The notes under the pieces are model-generated. The model had not been told where the DNA came from. It did not search any database and was given only the letters and a program-made list of their open reading frames with translations. Of a stretch of DNA of 64,000 nucleotides, positions 21,901 to 31,428 are shown in pieces; position 1 is the stretch's first letter; each line of letters opens with the position of its first letter. Source of the stretch: Crithidia expoeki (Eukaryota > Euglenozoa > Kinetoplastea > Trypanosomatida > Trypanosomatidae); the NCBI GenBank assembly GCA_900240875.1, contig OESE01000192.1, forward strand, positions 62,001 to 126,000. The letters run 5' to 3'. The position numbers and the translations under genes were made by a program.

Positions 21901-22262
21901 TTTGTCTGTGCGAGAAAGGTCTGAAACGCCTCCTTCGACGCCTCAGTAGACAACCCACCCTTCACCTCCAGACGTGCACGCTTCTCCTGCTGCTTCTTCC
22001 CTGTGGATCCGAAATCGGGGTCCTCGCGCATGCACCACAGCACGTTTACCTTCGCGCTGTGGTTGGCGCGCGAGATCATGAGGTGTAAATTAACAATCTG
22101 ATCCTTTGCCCGGTCGCCGACAAGAAGGATAAGGCCGCGGTGTTGGTGGTGAGCGGCGTCGTCGATGAGCATCTTGATGCGGTCGTCCACCTTACGCTTC
22201 ACCACCGCACTGCCGCCGGCAGTAGACCGGGTCGAGGCGGCAACAGAGGCCGAAGAGGGCAT
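18978..22262 (-). CDS. NAT10: RNA cytidine acetyltransferase NAT10/Kre33
   Basis: The ATG at 22262 (MPSSASVAASTR) is chosen because the conserved N-terminus KVDDRIKMLIDDAAHH follows closely; 35 upstream open codons are excluded. The 1,094-residue product follows the Kre33/NAT10/TmcA order. It has an N-terminal DUF1726 region (LILLVGDRAKDQIVNLH, TNIRFCKYKETHKILGQTFG), a helicase-like ATPase with Walker A TAGRGRGKSAALG at about 306-318 and Walker B VVVIDEAAALPL, and a GNAT acetyltransferase region (RIATNPALPRAGYGSRAL with acetyl-CoA loop). A tRNA-binding helical C-terminus follows. A Lys/Arg-rich tail (RPKGKSSRHR) suits the nucleolus. The enzyme makes ac4C in 18S rRNA and tRNA and acts in 40S assembly. 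A Lys/Glu/Ser insert lies near residues 680-705. Upstream TTC27 is a separate gene. Confidence 0.96.
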   Translation of the reverse strand: MPSSASVAASTRSTAGGSAVVKRKVDDRIKMLIDDAAHHQHRGLILLVGDRAKDQIVNLHLMISRANHSAKVNVLWCMREDPDFGSTGKKQQEKRARLEVKGGLSTEASKEAFQTFLAQTNIRFCKYKETHKILGQTFGMAVLQDFEAINPNTLARTMETVKGGGLIVIMFRAMRSLKQLYTIAMDVHARYRTEAQKDVVPRFNERFLLSLTDCDTAMCVDDDLNVLPITQKMKSYGKSRKNDAYDADLAVQGRLQHEVDLNNVKDKLKASADVGPLVQLCQTMDQAKTVLSLMQTVMEKRLDSTCVVTAGRGRGKSAALGMTIAGAVAQGYSNIMCTAPTPENVQTLFEFAVRGLKELGYRERTDFEALQGVSEEFAKCLIRINVFREHRQTVQFVSATDTAKFAQAEVVVIDEAAALPLTLVKKILGPYLVILSSTVSGYEGTGRSLSMKLVADMRRSSGNAGKDARQLKEISMADPIRYGPNDPVEKWLNKLLCLEATMENTQLTTSPHPSTCELFYVNRDALFSYHPLAEELLQRIQSLLVAAHYKNQPNDLQLLSDAPGHHLFVLCAESVEDHATTKATAPTGKSSLSSPGGVPDIYCVIHACEEGQVSAQSIKSHLSHGLRPSGDLIPYTLSQYYLEEGFAKLAGLRIVRIATNPALPRAGYGSRALMLLQQYYSGAISLTAAPSTKGGEKSNSKKTEGKEKESADHEEGDVAVSPSALLTPRSQTTSLLTPLIERPYELVDYLGVSFGLTIELLNFWKKAGYIPLYVRQAANELTGEHSCVMVRPMGFDVRPLQREFQHRLLSLLSMPFRHLPTELALSLVSDLEAHDPHKLSASTDLADVAQQLVRVDGVPQATQNDISAVLTPSDLQRLRLVSTTFIEGGNVLDLVPTLAKLYFGKRLFRAPDGTNGVVLSHAQAAVLLAVGLQCQTIEHLASQPAFSGVSPQQLRALFLKALSRLSEHLANLQKIAKKATAAPTAGGKVFNESAKRPRADGEDEASGATTANSNTNDASAAEEDEEDKEEIYDSEGNLKGLKVARKVKAHVSVDTTLLRDTAKSVVGNAAAPSRGRESLQDVFYRPKGKSSRHR

Positions 22263-22982
22263 GAATGAAACGGCGCGTGGTACCTTTTTGCCGTGAAATC
22301 CTACTCTGCAAGTGTGTGCTGGTGAAGCACATGTAGACAGGGGGAGGGAGGGCAAAGGTGGGTGCACGTGTCAACGTCGTAGGAGCGGTGGAATGAAAGA
22401 AGGCAGGGGGAGGGTGCAACTGGTTGCCTGGAATAACAACTGAGATAGCAAAAAGGGGGCGCCAGGGTATTTACAGCACAGAATCCCTCTTCGCAACGTG
22501 GCGAGTACCGCTTTTCGGTGAAGGGGTCAAAAATGAACATTCAGGAGACCCTGCGTGAAAACGTAACGGGTGCTGTCTTATTGCCCTCTCGAATACTTCG
22601 CGTGTGTTTGGAAGAGTACAATCCTCGTTGCTTCTCATTAGATAGAGCGCTGTCCATGTTTAGTCTCTACCACATCCGCTTGGCTTCACAGTTTGTATTT
22701 CCTCTCAGCGGCGCAGCGGTTCATTAAACGGAGCGCTTCCTTATTTAGTCGCAGTAACGTTAGAAAGCAAAATCAACAGTAGTAATAAGCGAACTGAATC
22801 AGTGGTGTGAGTAAGCCGAGATGCAGCGTGTTTTGAGTTCGCATGATTGGCATGTGTGCAGGACGCCCTCGTGGTAAAACGGTGATGGCGGCTCCGCCCT
22901 TCGGCTGAAAAGAAACAACAGAGATGCAAGAAGCCTTTCAGAAGTCACGCGCCGCCTTCTTTTCTATTGTCTCTCTGTCTCT
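22263..22982. other. Intergenic spacer
   Basis: The 0.72 kb spacer contains plus-strand purine-rich patches (for example around 22337-22362 and 22393-22413) that are pyrimidine tracts on the sense strand, consistent with trans-splicing signals for NAT10. No gene is seen. Confidence 0.6.
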
Positions 22983-25982
22983 CTACCCAAACGCCGCCTT
23001 AGCCTCCTGCACGCCGTGTCGCACACGCGCCGACAGCTCCCGTAGCCGCTTGTAGCTTGCGTGCTCCTCCATGTGCTCCTCCGCTGCATCGAGGGCACCT
23101 TTGATGTTCGCCTGCAACTCCTTGAACCCGTCAATGACAGCCTGCTGCAGCGCCTCTCCTTTCAAAGGAGCGCGCGCAGTGGCTGCAAGCGCGGGCGCAG
23201 CTGCATCATCACCGGCACCAGCACCAGCAGCGCTTCCGCTGTTGTCGTTGCTGTCCGGCCGCGTCGTATGTGACGTGCCCGCAGTGTTCACTACCGTCTG
23301 CGCGTAGGGCACGTGTGCCGCATCGTCTTCTTGTGCCGCTGTGAACGCCTCAAACAAATCCTGTGACATCCCCTCAAGTACTTCAACGGTGCGGGTGAAT
23401 AAGACGTCGTTGCGCGTCCACTGGTCCTTCTGCTGACAGGCCCGCAACTCTTTCTGGTGGTAGCGGAAAGACGCCATTGGGCCGTCGACAAAATGAAAGA
23501 ACTTGGCCGCACAGGCGTATATGTCAGGGTCTGTCACGAAGAGTTCGAGAATGGAGGCGAAGAGGGCTCGCACGCGATCAGCCTGACGGCGACGGATGCC
23601 TTCCAAGACAGCAGCATGCTCCGCTGACTCTTCCACAGCAGCAGTAGACGCTCGACCGTCGTCGAAAGCCTCAAGCAGGTCAACGTCCGCGCCAAACGGG
23701 ACGAGACCCTCAAACTCCTCCTCGCCCTCCTCCCCGTCCGCCACCGCTGCTGCGATCGACTGCGCAACCGGAGCGTGGTGGATGTCGTCCTCGTTCGGCA
23801 GCACACCAAGGCTGCGGTATACGAGGGCGTCCGCCTTCGACGCCGGCGTCTCTTCCGCGTCAGCCGACGTACCGCCAATCTCGCCTTTCAAGTACGCAAT
23901 CGTGTTGTCCACGAAGCGCTCGAGAGTGCTGCGCTCCAGCTGGATGTGGCGCTTGGCGATGTCGAGCGCGATGCGCAGCGCGTTGGTCGTCTCTGTGACC
24001 TCCCTCAGTTCGCAGCCGATGCGGAAATAATTCTGCCACATGCGCCAGTCGCGGCGGTTGTTGCGGATCGCCTGACTCATCGCATTGAAAGCCGGGCGCA
24101 GCTTGCGCTCCCGCAGCATGACTGAGGCGAGGTTGTTCCAGCCAAAGGCGTCGTTGGGGTCGATTTGACACACACGCGTGAAGGCCTCGCCGCTGCGCTG
24201 GAAGTTCTTCAGCCGCAGCGAGGCGTAGCCCAACGTAAACCAGTCTCCGCCGAAGACAGGGTTGATCCGGACCGCCTCGTCGAAGTACTCCACTACCTTA
24301 TCAAAATTCTCGCGGTGGAGCGCCAGGCGGGCCAGCGCGCGCATCGGAGCAGCCATCTTGTGCCCGCAGAGCTCCCACGCCTTCCACAGGTGTGCGTCGT
24401 TGTGCGTTGCCTCGCCGAGCGCGACCCACAGCATCGGGTTCTGTGGGTCTTTTTCCAGCAGCTCGCGTGCCAGGCTCTCCGCGCGGCGACGCCTGTCCAG
24501 CTTCTTGCAACACTCGATGATTTTCTCCCAATCTAAGATCTGCTCGTACACATCCAGGGCAGTCTTGAAAAGCGTCTCCTCGAAACAGAAGTCGGCGTAT
24601 TCGCGCTTCAACGCCCAGACGGGCGGAAAGGCTACGCTGTAGTAGTACGGACTCTTTGTGCGCTCGAAAGTCTCGTGCATCGGATCGCGGCGGGCTGAGT
24701 ACTGATCCACAAGCTCCATCAACTGCATGAACGCACGTTCCTGCACGCGGTTGCGGCGTGCCTCAAGGCGAGACCGCATGAGTAAGATCTGGCAGCGCAC
24801 CATGAACGGAGACGGCACGGGGTCCACCAGCAGCCGCTCTATATAGATCATCATGTGATGCTGCGTGAAGCCGTAGTCGGGGTTATTGTTGCGTATGTCC
24901 ATACACAGTGCTAGCAGAATCGCCTTGTCCTCTGGGTGTAGTGGGGATAGAGTCTGCGCGGTCGCCTCGGGTGATTCGCGGGGGCGGTCAAGCAGGTCGT
25001 GCCCATCCTTTTCCGCCATGACCGTCTTCGGCTGCTCTTCCTCAGTGGAATCCGCCGGTACGGAGCGGCTGCTTTTTGCGTTTAAGATCATCTGCACCAG
25101 CTGGTGCTGCTGCCACCGCGTGCGCACCCCCATAATAGATGTCTCCTCCAATACGAGGCCGCTGCGCTGCATGGCCTTGTCAAAGGTTTCTTTGGCAAGA
25201 TCGCGGCGGTGGTAGTAGCTCTGCACGTGACCCACCTCCAGCAACATCTCAACTGTCTGATCTTCCTCTGGCAAGCGCAGCATGGCATCCACGCAGTCTG
25301 CAAGGCTCAAAAAGATAGTGTTGGAGCGATGCGAGAGGCATAGCTGGTGGCGGAAAAACGAACGCAGACGCCAGAGGGAGGTGTACGGGATCAGCGGGGT
25401 TCCAGGCTCTACCTCCGCCTTTGCAATACCCAAAATGCACAGCAGCAGACCGGGCAGCCGCACAGCTGCCACCGGCATCTCTCCGTCCGTGGTCAGCAGA
25501 CGCTGGAGAAATAAGTCCTGCAGCTTCTCACGCGCTCCAGCAAACGTTGTCGCAGAGGCGCTGGCGGGCTTCGCCGTAGTCGCTGTCGCAGCAGCAGCCT
25601 CCTCGTCCTCCTCACTCTTGTTCCTCTGCGCCTCTTTCACCTTCTGCTCGTCTTCTTCCTCTTCTGGACCCACGTAGCCTTTCTCCACTACCCCACCAAA
25701 GTGGCGCAGCACGTGGGCGAAGCGGGTGCGCTCCCCCGGCGTCAGCTCCCCACTGAAGTTCTCCGCATTGAAGAGACGGAGGGCAAAGGATAATGCGGGG
25801 ATAACGTCCTCTTCCAACCTGTGGGCTGTGCTGCGCAAGTACAACTCGATGGACTCGTAGTAGCGCTTCGCGAGGTCAGCGGCGGCCTCGATGGAAACGG
25901 TCAGCGCGTTGTCGCGGGAGATGTAGCGGTCAATGCCGTCCACGGGAGACGGGAGACAAAGGAGCAACTCAATGCTACTCAT
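22983..25982 (-). CDS. TTC27: TTC27/Emw1-family tetratricopeptide repeat protein
   Basis: The ATG at 25982 (MSSIELLLCLPSPVDGIDRY) opens a 999-residue protein. The central region at about 480-690 is a run of TPR units with strong TTC27 character: LDWEKIIECCKKLDRRRRAE, LWKAWELCGHKMAAPMRALA, VRINPVFGGDWFTLGYASLR, IDPNDAFGWNNLASVMLR and NRRDWRMWQNYF. These match human TTC27 segments such as 'INPMQLGVWFSLGCAYL' and 'AEAWNNLS'. The N-terminal half is helical with Glu/Lys- and Ala/Thr-rich linkers, and the C-terminal part has Ala/Asp-rich low complexity before a helical end. Yeast Emw1 and human TTC27 are essential and linked to cell-wall integrity or ribosome/spliceosome factor assembly; the role here is inferred only by homology. 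Confidence 0.93.
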   Translation of the reverse strand: MSSIELLLCLPSPVDGIDRYISRDNALTVSIEAAADLAKRYYESIELYLRSTAHRLEEDVIPALSFALRLFNAENFSGELTPGERTRFAHVLRHFGGVVEKGYVGPEEEEDEQKVKEAQRNKSEEDEEAAAATATTAKPASASATTFAGAREKLQDLFLQRLLTTDGEMPVAAVRLPGLLLCILGIAKAEVEPGTPLIPYTSLWRLRSFFRHQLCLSHRSNTIFLSLADCVDAMLRLPEEDQTVEMLLEVGHVQSYYHRRDLAKETFDKAMQRSGLVLEETSIMGVRTRWQQHQLVQMILNAKSSRSVPADSTEEEQPKTVMAEKDGHDLLDRPRESPEATAQTLSPLHPEDKAILLALCMDIRNNNPDYGFTQHHMMIYIERLLVDPVPSPFMVRCQILLMRSRLEARRNRVQERAFMQLMELVDQYSARRDPMHETFERTKSPYYYSVAFPPVWALKREYADFCFEETLFKTALDVYEQILDWEKIIECCKKLDRRRRAESLARELLEKDPQNPMLWVALGEATHNDAHLWKAWELCGHKMAAPMRALARLALHRENFDKVVEYFDEAVRINPVFGGDWFTLGYASLRLKNFQRSGEAFTRVCQIDPNDAFGWNNLASVMLRERKLRPAFNAMSQAIRNNRRDWRMWQNYFRIGCELREVTETTNALRIALDIAKRHIQLERSTLERFVDNTIAYLKGEIGGTSADAEETPASKADALVYRSLGVLPNEDDIHHAPVAQSIAAAVADGEEGEEEFEGLVPFGADVDLLEAFDDGRASTAAVEESAEHAAVLEGIRRRQADRVRALFASILELFVTDPDIYACAAKFFHFVDGPMASFRYHQKELRACQQKDQWTRNDVLFTRTVEVLEGMSQDLFEAFTAAQEDDAAHVPYAQTVVNTAGTSHTTRPDSNDNSGSAAGAGAGDDAAAPALAATARAPLKGEALQQAVIDGFKELQANIKGALDAAEEHMEEHASYKRLRELSARVRHGVQEAKAAFG

Positions 25983-26610
25983 CGTGTGTGTTGGGTGTAG
26001 GGCTTTGTACTATTTTAAGTTCTTGTAGCTGACGCCGCGTGTTTGCAGGTGAACACGCGGGTAAGGTGAATGGAGGCGCCACAGGGAAAACAAGCAAAGC
26101 TAATGACAAGTAGAAAAACTCGTGACCGTAAGGGTCTTTGTCCTCCTTGTTAGAGCACTTAGTCAAACCGTCTGTATAGCAGTCCCCCGCCACACACACA
26201 CACACGGGTATCACAAACCGATGTCAAACAGAACCGGTGGACACAGTCCAACAGCTGCACCGTGAGTTTCAGTAAAGGTTTGAGTTGCTGTTCAGTCACT
26301 CGACGCAAGTGGTTAGATGCACGCGTGTCTTCCTCCGCCTCGACTCAGATGTCTTCGTGTTCTCTTCTTCAGAATCAAATTTGATTCAGTAGCTGGTGTG
26401 TGTTTGCGTGTATTAGAACAACAATGGATGAAACATTAAAAAGAGCCCAAGCGGGTGGGTGGCTGCATCAGTCTGAAACTTATAAAGCAACACCGGGAGG
26501 AAAGAGGGAGGAAGGAAAAGGAGGCGGTCAACAAACTACGGTGACAGCCCGCCGCCGATTGGAGCCAAAACAGACCGGCAGTCCACTTTCTCCTCCTCAC
26601 ACCACTCTCG
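25983..26610. other. Intergenic spacer
   Basis: The 0.63 kb spacer holds a short CA tract near 26191-26205. No coding frame is credible. Confidence 0.6.
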
Positions 26611-29600
26611 CTACACGTTTGCCACGGTGTGATAGGTGGCGTAGTTGCCGCCAATGTGATCGCAGCAGACGCAGTTCAGCTCTAGCTTCCCGCCGCGCAT
26701 GCTCGTAAAACGATAGAACCACTCACTCACCCGCTTCAATACGCTCACATTCTCTGGCACGCTGATGTCGCCGCCAGATCCGCTGCCGCTACCACTGAGG
26801 CTGGCAGCAATATTACTGTTATTGTTGTACGTGACACCCTCCGGCTCATAGTCCCCACGCGGAGAGTGCATGCCGAGGCGAGTCCCGTAGGACAGCTTCC
26901 GGAACTTCTGCATATTCGTAAAACGTTGCTCACGCCAACGTTTGATCGGCCAGTCCAGACCGAGAAGGAGAGTGGGGAAGAGCAGCGCAATAACGAAGTG
27001 CGGCACCGAAGGGAAAAATGCCTTGTTCAGCTCACTCTTCGGAGTGTCCAAAACAACGACCACGACGCTCAGCAACGACACCACAAAACTCGCGGACACC
27101 CACCGAAACGATTTGAACAGGTAAGTGGAGCGCCGCCCGTGGGCCAGCTTCAGCGAGAAGGTTGGCGATATCGGGTGATGCCGGCTCATGTGCGTCCAAC
27201 AGTGTACCATCAACCAGTAGTTAAACGTCAGTGCCACGTAGCCCTGCGCCGCCCCAACGCACATCTGATCATCCAACTTGATCAGCTCCAAAACGCCGAC
27301 CTTGCACAACTTTGTAGAGGCGGTGATGCCGAGGGAGACGAGGGCAATGAGGGAAGCCATATAACGCAGGCACCACACCACAACGCTGTGCTGGAAGATG
27401 GCACGCCGGACAAAGTGGTTGTGGCGCGACGGCATCACTCGCATCGGGTCCATCCCGGCAAATGCAGTGTAGGTGCAGCACATCGCCAGAATCGGGATCT
27501 GCACATAGAGCTCGAAGACCGTCACGGACGGCGTCAGCAGCAACGGTGCCCCGGCAACTAACGAGACGGTGTTCACCATCACGAGAAAGAAGTTTGCGTG
27601 CATTACGAATTCCCCGCCGTTGCCGATGCCGCTGAGCCGCAGCCGCGCCTGACGGATCATCATCGCGACAATCGGCAGGATCGAGGTCGTAGGCGGGGCA
27701 CGTAGGGAGCAGCTGCACCCAATCAGCTCAGCCACGTTACGGTAGAGTGGAATGTCACGATTGAGGCTGTTGATCGCAGCGAAGTCGGACGGTTCGACAA
27801 TACGGCTGTGCTTCAGCGTGGCGTCCTTCTCCGCGTTTGGCCCGCGGCGGGTAGGCAGCACGCCGATCGACAAGTCCGCCTGGACGAAGCTGCGCACGTT
27901 GCTGTGATTGAAGACGGATCCGACAGCGATGACCACTTCGTGATTATCCTGCAACACCGACAGCATCGCCCGCTTCGACACGCCGAGGGCATGGGAAAAG
28001 AGGCTCACCTGCAACGGGATCGGGTCGACGTGGAGGATGTGCTTGCGAATTGACTTCATGCCAAACGGCAGCTGTGCACGAATGCTGTGCGGGTCCAGAG
28101 CCACAGCATCCTCTTTCAAAGAGATGCAGCAGTTCCAATCCGTCTCGAGGCCCACACGGCTGCCGAAGCTTTTTGTCTGGCGCTCGTTGCCTGCTGAAAA
28201 ATACATGCAGCGCACTCCGGCTCCGTCGAGCAGGGCCTGGGTGCTCTGCACGTTGGGTCGCACCGAATCTTGCAAGCCCACCAAACCGAGCAAGGTGTGG
28301 GAAGTGGTGGCCATGAGTCGGATGAAGGTGCTGGCGGTAAGACAGTCGTCCTCCTCGATGTCGCCGACGAGGTCAGACGGGAGTTCGCCAAAGGAACGGC
28401 TGCGCGATTTGAGCCCCGGTGGTCGGGTGACGCGCTCCGCCGGCACAGAGCAGCAGCGGCGCCGGCTGCTTTTCATGTTTTCACTAAAGTTCCGGCTTTC
28501 ATTTGTGCCTGTTACACGCCTACAATTATGGTCAGTTGTGTTACCGTCTTGCAGAAGCGCATCTTCATACTCCTCCTCCCCCTCCTCTTGAGTATCGTCC
28601 CGTGGCTCGGAGATGTAGTCGTCAAGCGTGTCTTCTTCCTCCTCAGCAGCAACAGTACCAGCAACAGTGTAACTACCACGAACTCCTCGTTGAGCGACAC
28701 TGCTGGTAAGCCGTGAACGGACGTCGCTGCGCTCGCCTCGGTCGCTGAGGTATACAACCGTTTCTGACCGTTCCCGTAACTTAAAAGAAGACCCGAACGG
28801 CCCGCCTTCGGCCTCTTTCTCTTTTTCCGGTACACGGTCCTCGTTCATCGCCGAGGATGATACCGCAGTTGTGGCTGTAGTTGCATCACTCAGTGCTGCT
28901 GTTGTCCCGTCTGGTGCCCGCTGCGCCTGTCCTTGCGCATTTCCGTGGCGCGACTTAGCTACTGTACGTGTTGTGAACTGTGCCTTCGTGTTGCAGCTGA
29001 TGCTACTTCTAATTCCACTCTCCTCACCAACTTTGACATAGTTTTCCTTTTTCATACCGCTTTTCCTTGCCGCCGCCGCTGCCTCCGCCACAGCAGTTGT
29101 GTTCTTTGTCACTCTAGCAGCCCGGGTGGCAGCCCTCGCCTCTCGCCGACGCTGCTGCGCCGCCTTCGCTGTGGCACTATTCACCTCCGCTCCATTCCGA
29201 AAGAAGAATTCGCTATACCTGTGCGGGTGCCGTGGCAGCGCGGCTACGTAACGACGGTAGCGCTCCGGAAGAATGCGGTGTGACAGCGCCACGGTCTCGA
29301 GGCTCTGCCCCTCCTCCCACTGGTGCTTGCCCATGTAGAGCATCTCGTCCTTGTCATCGTCGTCGAAAACCTCCACGCTGGTGCCAGTCCAGTGGGTCGA
29401 AGAGTGCCGGCACACGAGGTAGGGCGTCCCCATGGTGAAGAGGTGCAGGGCGCCGTCGTTGCCTTCCACAAGGTAGGAGCACGCCTGCTCTGGGAACGTG
29501 TCGCGGTAGCCGCTGCCCACCTCGGTGTTGATCACGAAGATGCGGGCCAGCACAAGGAAGTTGCGGGCGACGCTGTCGTGGAAGCCACAGGCACGCGGAA

Positions 29601-31428
29601 TCCAATGCAACGCCCGAGACCAGTACAGCGAGCGGTCGCAGAAGCGGAACGGCTCAGTCCAGGTGGCCAGCTGCGGTGGCTCTCGTGCCAGGGCGTGCAC
29701 CAGAATAGCCAGACAGAGGGGGTTTAGATAGTTGGAGTACTTCTGCACAATCTTGTCACCGTCGGTGAACTCCACCGCAAGGTCCTGTTTTGACGACTGC
29801 GCCAGTCGTAGCTCGAGGAAGCGCAGCTCCTGATACTTCTTTCGTTTTATCTGCTTGCGCATGTCACGGTGACGCTCGCGGGTTTCGCGCTCGCTGCGCT
29901 GCGCGGCAACCCCGGCAGTGGTGGCCATCCCAGGTGAGGCCACGTCCACGTCGCTCTCATCACTCGACGAGCTCTCTTGCTTCGGATCGCCCTTCAACAG
30001 CAAAATCTGCCGTGGCAGAGGAACCATGTCTGTCACGATTCCTGTCTGATCAAGCATCGCCACCACCGTGGCCATACCAAACACGTCTACGAGAGACGTG
30101 GCGAAGACGAGGGGGTTGCGACCACCGTTCGGCGGCGGCATCCGCAGCACCACGCGTGTCATCGTCACAATAGTCGACCAGAACGTAAATCGGGGCAGGC
30201 GGTCGTCCAGCGCGTACGAGCGGCGGGACACCATGTAGTGAAAGAGCTTGTCCAGGTACACATTTGCGTAAAAGATGAGGACGCGGTTCAGCACAATTGC
30301 GTTCAGCGGCAGCAGCCCGAGCAGCGCAACCGCTGGGCCCAAGAAAACACCTTCGCCGAGCGGCGCATCCACGATGACGTAAAAGATGACGCCTGTGCCA
30401 ACTGTCAGCAGCATCGCAAAGGCCCAAAAGAGCAAAAAGACGCGGTGCACAAAGTATTCCATGTGGTGCGAGACGGAGATCGTGTTGCCGCCGCCAAGCG
30501 CTGTGCGGGAGTCACGCTCGCCATCGCTCTCATCCGATGTGTCCTCGTCCTCGATAAACTGCTTGTTCGAAAGTAGTAAGTTTGGCAGCCGCGGCGGGCG
30601 GGCGCGATCCGTCAGGGGCTTCAGCACAATTGCGTCTGACTCCAGAGTAATGCGCATCACATCGACAAGCTTGCAAATGCCCACCGGCTCGAGGTACGGC
30701 CGCACCTTCAGAGTGACCTCGTCGAGCCGCTTGGACCGCTTCACCTCTAAACTCTTGTGGATGTGCTTCAGCCGGTCCGTGCGCTCGTCCACGACGGCGA
30801 CCATGCGAAAGGCTTTTGCCGGCAGCTGCGCAAAGGATTCGATGAAGACGCGGCGACGCTCCTCGGCGGTCTGCGAGTGGCGCAGCGGCATCTCGTGCAC
30901 ACGCCGCCACCACCGCGCCAGCACCTCAGACGTAACGGACGCGGTGCGGTATTTCATCTCAGTCACACGGGCCCAGAAGTGGTACCCTTGCAGTGCGATG
31001 CATAGACCATACAGGACAAAGAAGAGCACCGTGCACAAGAGCGTCTGCGCCATCGGGTAGAGGAAACAGGATACCACCAGCATGACACAGGTGACAGCAA
31101 TGGCGTAGTTCTGGTCCATCGCAACACTACGCACAACGACACGCGTGAGGTTCATTGTATGTGCCCAGACATCCTCGCAGTGGTCAATGAGGCGCTGCAG
31201 CTCTGCGCAGATGGCAGCCTCGAAAGTACTGCTTGGGGTGTCGACATCAGCCTCAGCCATGACAGAAGACGTCAGCGGTGACGACACACTGGACGTTACG
31301 CCGTCGGCTAGGCTGGGAAAAGGCGAAAGCCGCTGAGGCAGCTGTGGCCTGGCCGTGGTGCCAACGGTGGTGGGCACGGGTACTTCGACCGCGTCGAACG
31401 GTTCCACCGTTACGTGGAGGCCTTTCAT
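26611..31428 (-). CDS. TMEM94/ERMA-like P-type ATPase relative, 1,605 residues
   Basis: The ATG at 31428 starts a 1,605-residue membrane protein. Hydrophobic pairs lie at about 108-148 and 325-390, and a cluster of further helices at about 1280-1530. D460 sits in AMLDQTGIVTD, at the place of the P-type phosphorylation motif DKTGT. Later segments match human TMEM94 by eye: LGLVGLQDSVRPNV, FGSRVGLETDWNCCISL (TMEM94 'MGLETGWNCHISL'), FVQADLSIGVLP (TMEM94 'LQSDISIAL') and YGTRLGMHSP (TMEM94 'ETKLGMNSP'). The usual hinge TGDGxND is replaced by AVGSVFNHSN, as in TMEM94. Low-complexity acidic and Ser-rich inserts lie around 770-1030. TMEM94 has been proposed as an ER Mg2+ ATPase; whether this protein transports is uncertain. 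Confidence 0.88.
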   Translation of the reverse strand: MKGLHVTVEPFDAVEVPVPTTVGTTARPQLPQRLSPFPSLADGVTSSVSSPLTSSVMAEADVDTPSSTFEAAICAELQRLIDHCEDVWAHTMNLTRVVVRSVAMDQNYAIAVTCVMLVVSCFLYPMAQTLLCTVLFFVLYGLCIALQGYHFWARVTEMKYRTASVTSEVLARWWRRVHEMPLRHSQTAEERRRVFIESFAQLPAKAFRMVAVVDERTDRLKHIHKSLEVKRSKRLDEVTLKVRPYLEPVGICKLVDVMRITLESDAIVLKPLTDRARPPRLPNLLLSNKQFIEDEDTSDESDGERDSRTALGGGNTISVSHHMEYFVHRVFLLFWAFAMLLTVGTGVIFYVIVDAPLGEGVFLGPAVALLGLLPLNAIVLNRVLIFYANVYLDKLFHYMVSRRSYALDDRLPRFTFWSTIVTMTRVVLRMPPPNGGRNPLVFATSLVDVFGMATVVAMLDQTGIVTDMVPLPRQILLLKGDPKQESSSSDESDVDVASPGMATTAGVAAQRSERETRERHRDMRKQIKRKKYQELRFLELRLAQSSKQDLAVEFTDGDKIVQKYSNYLNPLCLAILVHALAREPPQLATWTEPFRFCDRSLYWSRALHWIPRACGFHDSVARNFLVLARIFVINTEVGSGYRDTFPEQACSYLVEGNDGALHLFTMGTPYLVCRHSSTHWTGTSVEVFDDDDKDEMLYMGKHQWEEGQSLETVALSHRILPERYRRYVAALPRHPHRYSEFFFRNGAEVNSATAKAAQQRRREARAATRAARVTKNTTAVAEAAAAARKSGMKKENYVKVGEESGIRSSISCNTKAQFTTRTVAKSRHGNAQGQAQRAPDGTTAALSDATTATTAVSSSAMNEDRVPEKEKEAEGGPFGSSFKLRERSETVVYLSDRGERSDVRSRLTSSVAQRGVRGSYTVAGTVAAEEEEDTLDDYISEPRDDTQEEGEEEYEDALLQDGNTTDHNCRRVTGTNESRNFSENMKSSRRRCCSVPAERVTRPPGLKSRSRSFGELPSDLVGDIEEDDCLTASTFIRLMATTSHTLLGLVGLQDSVRPNVQSTQALLDGAGVRCMYFSAGNERQTKSFGSRVGLETDWNCCISLKEDAVALDPHSIRAQLPFGMKSIRKHILHVDPIPLQVSLFSHALGVSKRAMLSVLQDNHEVVIAVGSVFNHSNVRSFVQADLSIGVLPTRRGPNAEKDATLKHSRIVEPSDFAAINSLNRDIPLYRNVAELIGCSCSLRAPPTTSILPIVAMMIRQARLRLSGIGNGGEFVMHANFFLVMVNTVSLVAGAPLLLTPSVTVFELYVQIPILAMCCTYTAFAGMDPMRVMPSRHNHFVRRAIFQHSVVVWCLRYMASLIALVSLGITASTKLCKVGVLELIKLDDQMCVGAAQGYVALTFNYWLMVHCWTHMSRHHPISPTFSLKLAHGRRSTYLFKSFRWVSASFVVSLLSVVVVVLDTPKSELNKAFFPSVPHFVIALLFPTLLLGLDWPIKRWREQRFTNMQKFRKLSYGTRLGMHSPRGDYEPEGVTYNNNSNIAASLSGSGSGSGGDISVPENVSVLKRVSEWFYRFTSMRGGKLELNCVCCDHIGGNYATYHTVANV

